A stretch of 64,000 nt of DNA from Streptomyces luteogriseus (GTDB lineage: Bacteria; Actinomycetota; Actinomycetes; Streptomycetales; Streptomycetaceae): positions 5,642,001-5,706,000 of the forward strand of contig NZ_JACHMS010000001.1 of NCBI RefSeq assembly GCF_014205055.1, in the 5' to 3' direction. The position numbers and the translations under genes are program-made. Below, piece after piece: positions 25,378-35,152 of this stretch. The notes under the pieces were generated by a model that saw only the letters and a program-made list of their open reading frames with translations, was not told the DNA's origin and ran no database searches. Every line of letters starts with the position of its first letter. Positions within the stretch are counted from its first letter, which is position 1.

Positions 25378-25791
25378 TCAGCCCTCGGTGTTGACCATCG
25401 AGGCCGCCGCGTACGTCAGGTACTTCCACAGCGTGTGCTCGTGCTCCTCGGACAGGCCGAGCTCGTCGACGGCGACCCGCATGTGCTTCAGCCACGCGTC
25501 GTGCGCCGCCCGGTCGACCGCGAAGGGCGCGTGCCGCATCCGCAGCCGCGGGTGGCCGCGGTTGTCGCTGTACGTCGTGGGGCCGCCCCAGTACTGGATG
25601 AGGAACAGCGTGAAGCGCTCCTCGGCCGGGCCCAGGTCCTCCTCGGGGTACATGGGCCGCAGCAGCGGGTCCTCGGCGACCCCCTCGTAGAAACGGTGGA
25701 CGAGCCGACGGAAGGTCTCCTCCCCGCCGACCTGCTCATAGAAGGTCTGCTCCTGAAGCGTGCCGCGCCGAATCTCATTCACGCGATCCAT
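25378..25791 (-). CDS. glbO: Group II truncated haemoglobin (trHbO)
   Basis: 137 residues. Haem-pocket features are present: TFYEQVGGEETFRRLVHRFY with B10 Tyr, WGGPTTYSDNRGHPRLRMRH with the group II Trp/Gly region, and proximal His in AWLKHMRVAVDEL. Length and motifs match actinobacterial GlbO, which binds O2 and reacts with peroxide or NO. The start could be ATG 25791 or GTG 25782 (VNEIRRGTL); neither has a strong Shine-Dalgarno sequence. It is convergent with the hypothetical gene, 18 bp between stops. Confidence 0.94.
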   Translation of the reverse strand: MDRVNEIRRGTLQEQTFYEQVGGEETFRRLVHRFYEGVAEDPLLRPMYPEEDLGPAEERFTLFLIQYWGGPTTYSDNRGHPRLRMRHAPFAVDRAAHDAWLKHMRVAVDELGLSEEHEHTLWKYLTYAAASMVNTEG

Positions 25792-25870
25792 GGTCTCAGA
25801 CGCCCCGGCATAGGACTCAAGACCTAGGACCCTGCCGCTGCTGCCAGGGCCCTGCCCCTACTGTGGAGAC

Positions 25871-26854
25871 ATGGGCGGTCACGCACCCGGCAGTGAACTC
25901 GACGGTCTCGCCGCCGCCGCGCGGGCGGCGCTGGTGCGGCGGATCGAGGAGAGCGGGGCCTGGGCCGCCGACCCGGGCTGGCGGGATGCCTTCGCGACGG
26001 TCCCGAGACACCTCTTCGTGCCGTACTACTACGTCGGCGTCGCCGGCGGCTACGAACGCCGCTGGGGCGAGAGCACCGACCCCGAGGCGCGGGAGCGGTG
26101 GATGCGGGGCGCCTACGAGGACACCCCGCTGGCCACGCGCCTGCGTGACGGCGAGCTGCTGTCCTCCAGCAGCCAGCCGTCCCTGATGGCGGACATGCTC
26201 ACCGCGCTGGGCGTCGCGGAGGGCCACACGGTCCTGGAGATCGGCGCCGGCACCGGCTACAACGCGGCGCTGCTGGCCCACCGGCTGGGCGACGACAAGG
26301 TCACCACCGTCGATCTCGACCCGGAGATCACCGAGTCGGCCCGCCGGCACCTGGCCGCGGCCGGGTACCACCCGGTGGTCGTCACCGGCGACGGCGCCCG
26401 GGGCGTACCGGAGCGCGCTCCGTTCGACCGGATCATCGCCACCTGCGCGCTGAGCGGCGTCCCGCGCGCCTGGGTCGCCCAGAGCCGCCCCGGCGGCCGG
26501 ATCCTCATGCCGCTCGCCACCGGCCTGATCGTGCTCACGGTGACCGGCGGCGGACAGGCCGAGGGACGGTTCCTGCACACGCCCGCCTACTTCGTGCCGC
26601 TGCGTGGCACGGGCCGCTCCGGGGGCGAGCCGGTCCAGCTGGGCGGGGTGCCGCACCGGGCCCGGGAGGACGACCTGTTCCGGTTCCTGCTGGCCCTGAC
26701 CCGCGGCATCCTCGACCCGCAGGAGGCGCACGCACTCTGGGAGCAGGAGGGCAGGCCGCAGCGCGAGCGCTACGGCATCACCGTCAGCGAGGAGAGGGAG
26801 TGGGCCTGGCTGGACGACCCGGAGGGGCCGTACGCCTGGCCCCTCCCGTCGTGA
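25871..26854 (+). CDS. Protein-L-isoaspartate O-methyltransferase-like methyltransferase
   Basis: 327 residues. PCMT-type N-terminus (WRDAFATVPRHLFVP), the SSSSQPSLMADMLTAL substrate loop, and SAM-binding motif I VLEIGAGTGYNAALLA, then TVDLDPEI. The C-terminal 100 residues extend beyond bacterial Pcm, the typical actinobacterial longer form, related to the tailoring enzymes used on graspetides and lasso peptides. No peptide precursor lies next to it, so protein repair or an unknown methylation is likely. Confidence 0.9.
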   Translation: MGGHAPGSELDGLAAAARAALVRRIEESGAWAADPGWRDAFATVPRHLFVPYYYVGVAGGYERRWGESTDPEARERWMRGAYEDTPLATRLRDGELLSSSSQPSLMADMLTALGVAEGHTVLEIGAGTGYNAALLAHRLGDDKVTTVDLDPEITESARRHLAAAGYHPVVVTGDGARGVPERAPFDRIIATCALSGVPRAWVAQSRPGGRILMPLATGLIVLTVTGGGQAEGRFLHTPAYFVPLRGTGRSGGEPVQLGGVPHRAREDDLFRFLLALTRGILDPQEAHALWEQEGRPQRERYGITVSEEREWAWLDDPEGPYAWPLPS

Positions 26855-26875
26855 ACGGCCTTCCGGCGAGGCGGC

Positions 26876-28279
26876 TCAGCCTCGGCGGATCGTGATCGTC
26901 GTCCAGGCGCCCACGTGCACCCGGTCGCCGTCCTGCAGCGGTACGGGGACGAACGGCTGGATCGGTTCGTCCGAGCCGTTGACCGTCGTGCCGTTCGTCG
27001 AGTTCTGGTCGACGACCGCCCAGCTGCCGTCCGGCTGCTGGACCAGCACCGCGTGCTGGTGCGAGACGCCCGGGTCCTCCGGCGGCACCGACAGATCGAT
27101 GTCGGGGGTGTCGCCGGTGGAGTGCCGGCGGCGGCCGATGGTGAGCTGGTTGCCGGTGAGCGTGCGCTGCTGCTCGGGCGAGTACGCGGGCAGGTTCAGC
27201 CCCGCGGCCTCGGGGCCGGAGCGGTGCATCATCGCCATGAAGTAGTCGCGGTCCGGGCCGATGGTCGCGGTCCACGTCGCGGGTCCCTGCGGCGCCTGGG
27301 GCTGCTGCGGGAAGCCGCCGGGGCCGGGAGGGGCCTGGGTCGCGCCGGGCTGCGGGTAGCCGTAGCCGCCCTGACCGGGGCCGCCGGGGCCGCCCTGACC
27401 GGGGCCGGGACCGCCGTGGCCGCCCGGGCCGGACGTCGGCGGGGAGATCACCCAGTCGTCGTCACCTCCGCCGAAGGACGGACCGCCCTGCTGCGGGGGC
27501 CGCTGGGTCTCCTGCGGGAAGCCGGGCGGGGCCGGCGGGCCGGACTGGTGAAAGGCCTGCGGAGCACCGGGACCACCGGGACCACCGGGGCCGGGCGGGG
27601 GCGGGACCGGCCGGGAAGGGTCGGCACCGAAGTTGCCAGGGCCGCCGGGCCCACCGGGGCCGGGAGGGCCGCCGAAGCCGCCGGGGCCACCAGGACCGGG
27701 CGAGGTCGGGGCAGGACCGGGCTGCGGGTAGCCGTAACCGCCGCCCTGCGGACCGCCGGGGCCGCCGGGTCCACCCGGGCCGGGACGGCCCGACGGGTCG
27801 CCGCCGAACGGCGGGATCGGCTCGGCCGGGCGGTTCATCTGCGACGGACGGGAGCCCTGGTACTCGTAGGAGTCACCGCCGCCGTACGACGGGCCGGGGG
27901 GCGGGCCGCCCTGCTGGCCCGGTGGCTGGAAACGCACGCCGGGGCCGGGCGGCGGGGCCGCGGGGGTGTACGACGTCGCCGTGTTCGTCAGGAAGTTCCA
28001 CCGGCACTCCTCGCAGAACGGGGCGCCGCCCTCACGCGGCGTACGGCACTGCGGGCAGAGCTCCGGCTCGGTGTTCGGCACGGCGGACAGGTGCGGCGGG
28101 CGCCCGCCGGGCTGGCCGCCGGGGCCCTGCGGGCCACCCTGGCCGGCGGGGGGCGGGAAGCCGTAGCCGCCGGGCGGCGGCGGGGGAGGAGGCGGAGGCA
28201 CGGCACCCGCCATGCGGTGACCGCAGACCTCGCACCAGTCGTCGGAACCCGACTGGTGTCCGTTCGGGCAGGTCGGCAT
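26876..28279 (-). CDS. Zinc-ribbon / Pro-Gly linker / FHA-domain protein
   Basis: 467 residues. It begins with a zinc ribbon (CPNGHQSG, CEVCGHRM) and has a second one near residue 75-95 (CPQCRTPREG, CEECRWN). A linker of about 230 residues made of Pro/Gly/Gln repeats follows. The C-terminal FHA domain carries LTIGRRRHSTGDTPDI, VSHQHAVL and DQNSTNGTTVNG, the phosphothreonine-binding loops. FHA domains bind pThr peptides, so this is the likely reader of the PknG-type kinase and PP2C encoded upstream in the same operon. It is the last gene of that operon. Confidence 0.92.
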   Translation of the reverse strand: MPTCPNGHQSGSDDWCEVCGHRMAGAVPPPPPPPPPGGYGFPPPAGQGGPQGPGGQPGGRPPHLSAVPNTEPELCPQCRTPREGGAPFCEECRWNFLTNTATSYTPAAPPPGPGVRFQPPGQQGGPPPGPSYGGGDSYEYQGSRPSQMNRPAEPIPPFGGDPSGRPGPGGPGGPGGPQGGGYGYPQPGPAPTSPGPGGPGGFGGPPGPGGPGGPGNFGADPSRPVPPPPGPGGPGGPGAPQAFHQSGPPAPPGFPQETQRPPQQGGPSFGGGDDDWVISPPTSGPGGHGGPGPGQGGPGGPGQGGYGYPQPGATQAPPGPGGFPQQPQAPQGPATWTATIGPDRDYFMAMMHRSGPEAAGLNLPAYSPEQQRTLTGNQLTIGRRRHSTGDTPDIDLSVPPEDPGVSHQHAVLVQQPDGSWAVVDQNSTNGTTVNGSDEPIQPFVPVPLQDGDRVHVGAWTTITIRRG

Positions 28280-28311
28280 GTCGGCGCGTCCCTCCTTCGA
28301 TCTCTTCTAGG

Positions 28312-29658
28312 TCACTTCTTGACGCGAACGGTCTTGGTGGAGCGTGTTTCGAGCGTCATCTCGTCAGCCTCCGCGACCTTCGCCTTCAGTCGCACAGTAC
28401 CGGTCGCGGCGTCGACCACGTCCACCACCTTCGCAAGCAGTTTCGCAGTATCGGCGTTACCTGAGGCACTCGCGAGCTGAACGGCCCGGCCCAGTTTGGC
28501 GGTTGCTCCATCCATATCGCCCGACTTGCGAAGATCCAGCCCTTGTTGGATGACTTGTGCCAGTTCGGCCTGCCCGGTGTAGTGGGCGACCTGAGGGTTG
28601 ATCGATGTCGAGGCGACCATGTCGTCCGTCCACACGGCCCGCACCAGGCCCTGCGCACCGAGGTTCTGGGCGCTGCCGTCGGGCTGCGGAATGACCAGGG
28701 AGATCCGGGCCGCCAGCATCTCCTGCCCGATGTGCGCGACCGGGACCTCGACGCAGACGTGGTAGTCACGGGACTCGTCTCCCCAGGAACCAAGGGGATA
28801 GTCGCCGGCGCGCGGGCCCGCCTCGGTGCGCCGGCCGGTCAGGTCCTCGACCGTCGGTGCGACCTGCTTGACGAACTTCACGGTCGTGTCGACCGGGGTC
28901 CACAGCCGCAGGGAGACGTCCGCGACCTCCTTGCCCATCGCCGTCTCCATCATCTGCGTGAAGTCGGCGGCGAGAGCGGCCGGATCGGCGACGATGTCGG
29001 CGGTGCCGAGCAGGGCCGAGGCGATCCCTGTGACTTCTTTCACTTCCCAGTCGGTGCCCACGCCGCGCGCGTCACACGTGAAGCGCCCGGCGCACGCGTC
29101 GAGCGCGGCCTTCAGGTCCTGGGGCGACTCGTGCTCGTTGCGGCCGTCGGTGAGCAGGATGCCGTGCCGGATCGCGACGTCCGCGGAGGAGAGCAGGCGG
29201 TCGGCGAGTTTCAGCCAGGTGCCGATGGCCGTGCCGCCGCCGGCGCTGAGCGAGCGCAGCGCCTGTCTGGCCTGCTCGCGGGTGGTGGCGTCGGCGACCG
29301 CGACGCGTCCGCCGCCCGGGTAGACCTCCTTCGCCACGTGTGTCCCGCCGATCACCGCGAAGTGCACGCCGTCGCGCAGGGTGTCGATCGCCGCGGCCGT
29401 CGCGTCGCGGGCGTTGCGCATCTTGGTCGGCGGGTAGTCCATCGACCCCGAGCAGTCGACCATGATCGCCACGGCCGCGGACGGGCCCTGGCCGGGCGAG
29501 TAGAGGTGGGGCGCCGCGACCGCGCTGCCGATCGTGCCGCCGCCGGTCGCCGTCACCGTGACGATGGCGTTGACCTCTCCGGCGCCCTCCGGCAGGTACT
29601 CGTTCTGGTAGACGTCCACCGAGAACTGGGGCACGTTCGACTTCGAGAAATTGGCCAT
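28312..29658 (-). CDS. von Willebrand factor A domain protein
   Basis: 448 residues. A beta-rich N-terminus precedes a VWA domain with complete MIDAS: DCSGSMD (DxSxS), the T of GGGTAIGTW, and the D of LLTDGRNEHE. The C-terminal part holds strands and two helices (LAQVIQQGLDLRKSGDMDGA). There is no signal peptide, so it is probably a cytosolic metal-dependent protein-interaction scaffold. It sits 99 bp behind the PP2C gene and 32 bp before the FHA gene in the pknG operon. Confidence 0.92.
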   Translation of the reverse strand: MANFSKSNVPQFSVDVYQNEYLPEGAGEVNAIVTVTATGGGTIGSAVAAPHLYSPGQGPSAAVAIMVDCSGSMDYPPTKMRNARDATAAAIDTLRDGVHFAVIGGTHVAKEVYPGGGRVAVADATTREQARQALRSLSAGGGTAIGTWLKLADRLLSSADVAIRHGILLTDGRNEHESPQDLKAALDACAGRFTCDARGVGTDWEVKEVTGIASALLGTADIVADPAALAADFTQMMETAMGKEVADVSLRLWTPVDTTVKFVKQVAPTVEDLTGRRTEAGPRAGDYPLGSWGDESRDYHVCVEVPVAHIGQEMLAARISLVIPQPDGSAQNLGAQGLVRAVWTDDMVASTSINPQVAHYTGQAELAQVIQQGLDLRKSGDMDGATAKLGRAVQLASASGNADTAKLLAKVVDVVDAATGTVRLKAKVAEADEMTLETRSTKTVRVKK

Positions 29659-29757
29659 GCCTGCTTCGATCCCCCTTCAAAGCCCCCGCCGCGGCGGGGT
29701 GATGACAGTAGGCGGACCGGTCCCCTCCGGTCCGCCGAGGCGTCCCTCGACGTGGCC

Positions 29758-31167
29758 TCAGGCCGATCCTGCCCCCTGGGGCACGGCCGGGAACGGCACG
29801 AGCGCCACTGTTACGTTGTCGTGGCCCCCGCCGTCGAGCGCATGGCCGAGGAGCACGCGGGCGCTGTGCAGCGGTTGCGCGGCGGCGTCGAGCGGGACGA
29901 CCCGGGCCATCTCCTCCGCCGCCTCCGCGTAGTTCCACAGGCCATCGGTGCACACGACCACCACACCGGGCCGGTCCGGCTTGAACGCGGCGGTGTGCGG
30001 TTCCAGTTCGTAGGCGTCCGCGCCGAGCCAGCCGGTGATCGCGTGGGCGCGCTCGTCGGCGTAGGCCTCGGCCTCGTTCATCAGACCGGCGGCGACCATC
30101 TGCGCGGCCCACGAGTCGTCCTCGGTGAGCCGGGCGGGGGGAGCGCTGCGGTCGACGGGGACCCAGTAGGCGCGGCTGTCGCCGACCCAGCCGACGATCA
30201 GCAGGCCCGACGTCACCACGGCGCCGACGATGGTGCAGGCGGGGGCGTTCTGGTGGGGGGCCTGCTCGCGGGCCGTGGCGGGTTCCGCGGCGAGCGCGTT
30301 GACGGCGCGCGAGGCGGCGAGGATCGCGTCGTGCATCGCCTGCTGGGGGTGCGTGCCGCGCGGCAGGGCCGCCAGCAGCGTCTCGCCCGCCGCCTTGGAC
30401 GCGGCGGCGGAGGCGTCGTCGGGGCGGGTCGCCGAGGAGACGCCGTCGCAGACGATCGCGACGGAGGCGGGGGAGCCGTCGGGCAGCGCGGTGGTGCCGA
30501 TGGCGAACGCGTCCTCGTTGCGGTGGTGGCGCAGGCCGCGGTCGCTGACCGCGGCCACCGGGCCGGACTCCTGCTCCATGTGGTCCCGTTCGCGCGGCTG
30601 GGCGTGGCCGCAGTTCTCGCAGTAGCCGTCGTCGTCCACGCGGCCGGCCCGGCAGGCGACGCAGACCTTGCCGCCGGTGCCCGCGGTCTGGGCCGCTTGC
30701 TCGGCGGACACCCGTGGGTCCGGTGCCTGGAGGAGGTACTCGTCGGGCTGTGTCTGGTAGATCTCCGGCGACGCGGGGGGCCCGTCGGGCCGCGGTGGCC
30801 GGTCGAACCGCACGCCCGGGGCGGGCGGGGCGCTCGGCGGCGGGGGTGTCTCCGGCGGCAGCGCGGAGCCGCCCGAGTCCGTGCCCGGCAGGTCCGTCGG
30901 CAGGTGCGCCGCCTCCGGGGCGCCCGCGCCGTCCGGCCCGGGGGCGGGCCAGGCCGCCCCGGTGGGCGGCGCCGGCGTGGGCTCGGCATACCCACCGGCC
31001 CGAGCGCCCTGCGCGGGCACCGAGCCGTTCATGGTGATGGTCGGGTTGTCCTCCGGCCGTGCCGGCACGGCGGACAGGTCGTATCCGCACGCGCCGCAGA
31101 AACGGTCACCCGACTCGAGGGGTTCCTCGCAGCTCGGGCAGGCGGACAACTGGGGCATCTGCGACAT
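29758..31167 (-). CDS. PP2C-type Ser/Thr protein phosphatase with N-terminal zinc ribbon
   Basis: About 469 residues; ATG 31167 is preferred over the adjacent TTG. An N-terminal ribbon (CPSCEEPL, CGACGYDL) and a Pro-rich linker lead to a PPM/PP2C domain with the metal-binding motifs RHHRNEDAF, VCDGVSS, GWVGDSRAY, CTDGLWN and GGHDNVTV. It removes Ser/Thr phosphates. Placed 3 bp after the kinase gene, it is the obvious antagonist of that kinase. Confidence 0.94.
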   Translation of the reverse strand: MSQMPQLSACPSCEEPLESGDRFCGACGYDLSAVPARPEDNPTITMNGSVPAQGARAGGYAEPTPAPPTGAAWPAPGPDGAGAPEAAHLPTDLPGTDSGGSALPPETPPPPSAPPAPGVRFDRPPRPDGPPASPEIYQTQPDEYLLQAPDPRVSAEQAAQTAGTGGKVCVACRAGRVDDDGYCENCGHAQPRERDHMEQESGPVAAVSDRGLRHHRNEDAFAIGTTALPDGSPASVAIVCDGVSSATRPDDASAAASKAAGETLLAALPRGTHPQQAMHDAILAASRAVNALAAEPATAREQAPHQNAPACTIVGAVVTSGLLIVGWVGDSRAYWVPVDRSAPPARLTEDDSWAAQMVAAGLMNEAEAYADERAHAITGWLGADAYELEPHTAAFKPDRPGVVVVCTDGLWNYAEAAEEMARVVPLDAAAQPLHSARVLLGHALDGGGHDNVTVALVPFPAVPQGAGSA

Positions 31168-31170
31168 CAA

Positions 31171-33714
31171 CTACACCCACGTCCGGGGGCGGTAACGATT
31201 GGCACGTTCCACCAGGTCGATCCTCTCCTCGCCGCCCCGCGCCAGCCGGGCCAACATGCGGTACGAGCGTTCCAGACCGAAACGCAGGCCCCGCTCGTCC
31301 AGACCACTGCCGAGCAGTGTCCGTCCCCCGGCGGCGGGAGGGGCGGAACCCTGGCCCCCGGAGAGTACCCAGTCGAGCGCGCAACCGAGGACTTCGGCCG
31401 ACAACTGCTCCCGCCGCGCCGGATCCAGGCCGTACGCCTCCAGCGCCTCGACCTGCGCCGCGGCGGCCGTCAGATCCTCCAGGAACGGCGCGTCGGACGC
31501 GGTCGCCGTGCGCTGCCGCAGCCGCGCCCGGACCGCCGCCACACGCGCGGCCGTGTAGTGGATGGAGGACTCCGGGACCGACTCCAGCGTCCGTACGGCG
31601 CCACGCCGGTCCCCGGTCGCGAGCTGGACGCGGGCCAGGCCGAACGCGGCGCTCACATAGCTCGGGTCGGTCGACCACACCAGCCGGTAGTACTCGGCCG
31701 CGTTGTCCAGCTGCCCCAGCACCTCCGCGCACAGGCCGAGCGCCAGCTTGGGCGCGATCTCGCCCGGGAAGGCGTCGTAGATCGCGTCGAAGGCGAGTGC
31801 GGCACCCTCGTCGTCGCCGGTCACCAGCGCGGCGACGCCCCGGTACCAGACCACCCGCCAGTCGTCGGGCCGCTCCCCCTCCAGCGTGACCAGCGCCTGC
31901 AGCGCGGCGGCCGGCTCACCCGTCTCCAGCCAGGCCCGGATCTGCCGCAGCCGCGTCTCGATCGACGGGGCGGGGGCGGCTGCCAGGGCGCCGAGGAGTT
32001 CCGCGGGGGCGGAGGTCATCAGGCCCGCCAGGAAACCGGCGTTGGGGTCGGTCGGGTCGACGCGCGGGACGGGCAGGGCGAAAGCGGCGGCGGGGGTGTC
32101 GACGGGCCTGACGAGGCTGTGCGGGCTCTCGGACCGCTGCTGCGGCAGGGCGGCGGGAGCACCGGCGCGAGCCCGGGGCCGCACCACCCGCGCGCCCAGA
32201 CGGGACACCTCGCCGTCCAGCCTGGGGAACAACTCCGTGTCCGTGACCCGCAGTTCCGGCCCGAACAGTGTGGACAGGGCGGGGCGGGCGCGGCCCGTCT
32301 GGAGGGAGACGACCTCCCGCAGGACGCCCGTCAGCTGCTCGGTCATCTCCTGCGCGGAGGCGAACCGGCGCGCCGGGTCGGGATCCGTGGCCCGGACCAG
32401 GAGTCGGTAGAAGGACTCGTACTGCCGGAACACATCGATGTGGTCCGGGTCGGGCAGGGAGTCCACGTAGACGTTCGTGTAGCCCTGGAAGTCGAAGGTC
32501 ATGACGGCGAGGGTGCGGGCGACCGTGAACAGGTCGCTCGCCACCGACGGGCCCACCTCGGCCACCTCCGGGGCCTGGTAGCCGACCGTCCCGTAGATGG
32601 CCGACTCCTCGTCGTCCATCCTGCGCACCGCGCCCATGTCGATCAGCTTGAGCTGGTCCTCGGTCTGGATCGCGTTGTCGACCTTGAAGTCGCAGTACAG
32701 CAGGTTCCGGCTGTGCAGGTGCCCGAGCGCCTCCAGCGCCTCGATGCCGTACGCGCAGGCCTGCTCCACCGGCAGCGGGTCACGTCTGCCCTGCGCGGTG
32801 CGGCGGGAGTTGGCGATCTCCTTGAGGGACTTGCCGCCGACGTACTCCATGACGATGTAGCCGTCGAGCGAACCCGTGCGCTGGTCCAGGTGCTCCACGA
32901 AGTTGTAGATCCGCACGATGTTGGCGTGCTCGATCTCCGCGAGGAAGCGCCGCTCGGAGATCGCCGCCGCCATCGCGTCCTGGTCGCCCGTGTCCAGCAG
33001 ACCCTTGAGGACCACCCAGCGGTCCGAGACCGCCCGGTCGACGGCGAGGTAGATCCAGCCCAGCCCGCCGTGTGCCAGGCAGCCGACCACCTCGTACTGG
33101 CCGTGCACCACGTCACCGGCCTTGAGCTTCGGCACGAAGGAGTACGGATGGCCGCACTTGGTGCAGAAGCCCTCCGTACGGCCCGGCCGGTCGCCGCGCG
33201 CCCGGCCCACCTGGGCGCCGCAGTCGGAGCGCGAGCAGAACCGCTTCCGCTCGGGCACCTCGGGGTTGTCCAGGACCATCTCGCGCGGGTCGGGCCGCGG
33301 GATCGGCGGCACCTGCACCAGACCGGCGCCCAGCCGGCCCCGGGACCCGGAACCGGTGGCCGAGCCGGAGCTGCGCACCGACACCGAGCGGCCCGTCGAC
33401 TTGCCCGACAGCGACCGCGACAGGCGCCCCGACACCGAGCGGCGGGACTTCGACGACTGGGACGACGTCCGCGAACTGCGGCCGCTGGAGCGGGAACCGC
33501 CGCTGCCGGCGGACCCGCGGGAGCCGCCCCTGCCCCCGGCGGTGATGCCGGTGGGAGGCGAACCGACGTCGCCGTCCGCGGCGACGACCGGGGCGAGACC
33601 GCAGGTGTCGCAGTACAGTTCGCCGCCTCCCACGTCCTCGTACGCGCCGTCACAGGTGGGGCGCTGGCAGGCGCGCGGAGGCCCGCCCGCCGGCTCCTGC
33701 GGTGCCTGACTCAT
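31171..33714 (-). CDS. pknG: Serine/threonine protein kinase PknG
   Basis: 847 residues. N-terminal zinc knuckle (C16, C21, C35, C38), a basic Ser-rich linker of about 100 residues, then a rubredoxin-like double ribbon (FCSRSDCG, FCTKCGHPY), the kinase domain (LAHGGLGWIYLAVD; Lys in WVVLKGLL; catalytic loop LLYCDFKVDN; metal loop LIDMGAV; YGTVGYQAPE), and a C-terminal TPR domain ending ERANRYRPRTWV. Order and many strings match mycobacterial PknG, which responds to amino-acid supply and phosphorylates the FHA protein GarA/OdhI. ATG 33714 has GGGGGAG upstream; GTG 33735, overlapping the previous stop, is an alternative. Confidence 0.95.
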   Translation of the reverse strand: MSQAPQEPAGGPPRACQRPTCDGAYEDVGGGELYCDTCGLAPVVAADGDVGSPPTGITAGGRGGSRGSAGSGGSRSSGRSSRTSSQSSKSRRSVSGRLSRSLSGKSTGRSVSVRSSGSATGSGSRGRLGAGLVQVPPIPRPDPREMVLDNPEVPERKRFCSRSDCGAQVGRARGDRPGRTEGFCTKCGHPYSFVPKLKAGDVVHGQYEVVGCLAHGGLGWIYLAVDRAVSDRWVVLKGLLDTGDQDAMAAAISERRFLAEIEHANIVRIYNFVEHLDQRTGSLDGYIVMEYVGGKSLKEIANSRRTAQGRRDPLPVEQACAYGIEALEALGHLHSRNLLYCDFKVDNAIQTEDQLKLIDMGAVRRMDDEESAIYGTVGYQAPEVAEVGPSVASDLFTVARTLAVMTFDFQGYTNVYVDSLPDPDHIDVFRQYESFYRLLVRATDPDPARRFASAQEMTEQLTGVLREVVSLQTGRARPALSTLFGPELRVTDTELFPRLDGEVSRLGARVVRPRARAGAPAALPQQRSESPHSLVRPVDTPAAAFALPVPRVDPTDPNAGFLAGLMTSAPAELLGALAAAPAPSIETRLRQIRAWLETGEPAAALQALVTLEGERPDDWRVVWYRGVAALVTGDDEGAALAFDAIYDAFPGEIAPKLALGLCAEVLGQLDNAAEYYRLVWSTDPSYVSAAFGLARVQLATGDRRGAVRTLESVPESSIHYTAARVAAVRARLRQRTATASDAPFLEDLTAAAAQVEALEAYGLDPARREQLSAEVLGCALDWVLSGGQGSAPPAAGGRTLLGSGLDERGLRFGLERSYRMLARLARGGEERIDLVERANRYRPRTWV

Positions 33715-33731
33715 GGACTCCCCCTCGTCGC

Positions 33732-35066
33732 TCACGCGCCCGGCCCCCTCCGGTCGTCCTCGGGCACACCCTGCTCCGGCACCCGCGGGCCGTTGAGCAG
33801 CTCCGCCGCCGCGTGCTGGTAGCGCAGCACGGCCTGCTCGGCGGCGCGCAGGTCGCAGGGCGCGCTCCACAGCATCCGGCGCGCCTTCTCGTACCGCTCC
33901 ACCAGCAGCGCGTCCTCGGCGAAGCCGTGCCGGGCGACCTTCGCCTTGTACGCGTCGAGACGGCCGCGCAGCTCGGCGCGGACCGCGAGCGGGGCGGTGA
34001 CCGCCGTCAACGACTCACGGGCACGAAGCAGTTCGTCCTCGGCCTTCTGCTCCAGCGACTCCAGCAGCGGCGACAGCCGGTGCCACTGCGCCTGCCTGCG
34101 GTACTCGGCCGCCGCCGCCAGCTGCTCCTGGAGCACCGTCGGCGGCCCGCCGACGACCGGCACCTCCGTCGCCGCGATCTTCGCGAGGACCTCGCCGCGC
34201 GCCGTACGCGCCTCGGCGAGCGTGCGGTCCGCGCGGCTGAGGATGTCCCGCAGCTTCACGATCCGCTTCTCGGCGTCCTGCCGCACCGTCAGTACGGCGT
34301 CGATCTCCCGGCGTACCTCCTCCAGGGAGCGCGCCTCCCGGTCGTACACCGTCGTGTCCGGCCGGCCGCCGCCCGGCGCCGAACTGCCCTCCGCGGCCTG
34401 CCAGAACGCCAGCGGGTCCGAGATCACCTGCTCGCGCAGCTTCGTCAGTATCCGCGTGATGCGCTCCAGGTCGTCGCCCGCCGGGTGCTCGCCGGGGCGC
34501 ACGCCGACCGAGTGCGCGAGCCGTCGCGTGCGCTGGAGTTCCGCCGCGAGCAGGTCGATCCGGGCCGGCAGGGCCGACCAGACCGCGTCGGCGGCGACCA
34601 CCATGTCCAGGCTCGTCGCGTACAGCTCGTTCATCCGCTCGACGAGGGTGACGAGTGAGTAGCGCTCACTCAGCTTCGTCGGACCGCCGTGCAGGGTGGG
34701 AGCGTTGGCCGTCGCCGAGGCGCTGCCCGCGACGGTGACCGAGTCGCCGTTCAGCAGCTCCGTCAGCTCCACCAGGTCCTCGCGGCTGGACCAGCGGCGG
34801 CGGGCGCGGATGTCGCGGGCGGAGCGCAGCGCGTCGGTGTACGCGTCGAAGTACGTCCACAGCAGCGTGATCGACGCCTCCGTGGACGTCCAGCGCTCCC
34901 GGGTGACGCCGGTGAGCTCGGCGCCCTCCAGGAGTCTGCGGCCCGCGTGGTCCTGCAGGGCGAGGAGCGAGGTCTCGATCGCCTCGTGCTCCGCGCCGAG
35001 CCGCGCCAGCGCACGGTCCACCTCGTCCCGGTCCATCACCGGCCCGGTGGATCCCGTGACGCCCAT
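33732..35066 (-). CDS. Coiled-coil protein of the pknG operon
   Basis: 444 residues, almost wholly alpha-helical with heptad-like stretches (VDRALARLGAEHEAIETSLL; LEEVRREIDAVLTVRQDAEK; LESLEQKAEDELLRARES). No membrane segment. The ATG follows GAGAGGTGA. It lies between the GlnH-like and PknG genes and probably bridges the membrane sensor and the kinase; this is inferred from position only. Confidence 0.85.
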   Translation of the reverse strand: MGVTGSTGPVMDRDEVDRALARLGAEHEAIETSLLALQDHAGRRLLEGAELTGVTRERWTSTEASITLLWTYFDAYTDALRSARDIRARRRWSSREDLVELTELLNGDSVTVAGSASATANAPTLHGGPTKLSERYSLVTLVERMNELYATSLDMVVAADAVWSALPARIDLLAAELQRTRRLAHSVGVRPGEHPAGDDLERITRILTKLREQVISDPLAFWQAAEGSSAPGGGRPDTTVYDREARSLEEVRREIDAVLTVRQDAEKRIVKLRDILSRADRTLAEARTARGEVLAKIAATEVPVVGGPPTVLQEQLAAAAEYRRQAQWHRLSPLLESLEQKAEDELLRARESLTAVTAPLAVRAELRGRLDAYKAKVARHGFAEDALLVERYEKARRMLWSAPCDLRAAEQAVLRYQHAAAELLNGPRVPEQGVPEDDRRGPGA

Positions 35067-35152
35067 CGATCACCTCTCGCTGCGGTCGTGTGTCGTATGT
35101 CGCGTGTCGTCTGTCGTCTTCTGATGCGGGTGTTCGCGGGTTCGGCAGGGTG

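Noticed and set aside
25871..26854. Graspetide/lasso biosynthetic methyltransferase
   Set aside because: The PCMT-like enzyme has no ATP-grasp, B/C protein or precursor gene next to it, so a peptide-tailoring role is not supported.
28543..33822. Plus-strand ORF of 1759 codons
   Set aside because: Antisense to the well-supported VWA, PP2C and PknG genes; composition is Arg/Gly/Val/Leu-rich antisense noise.
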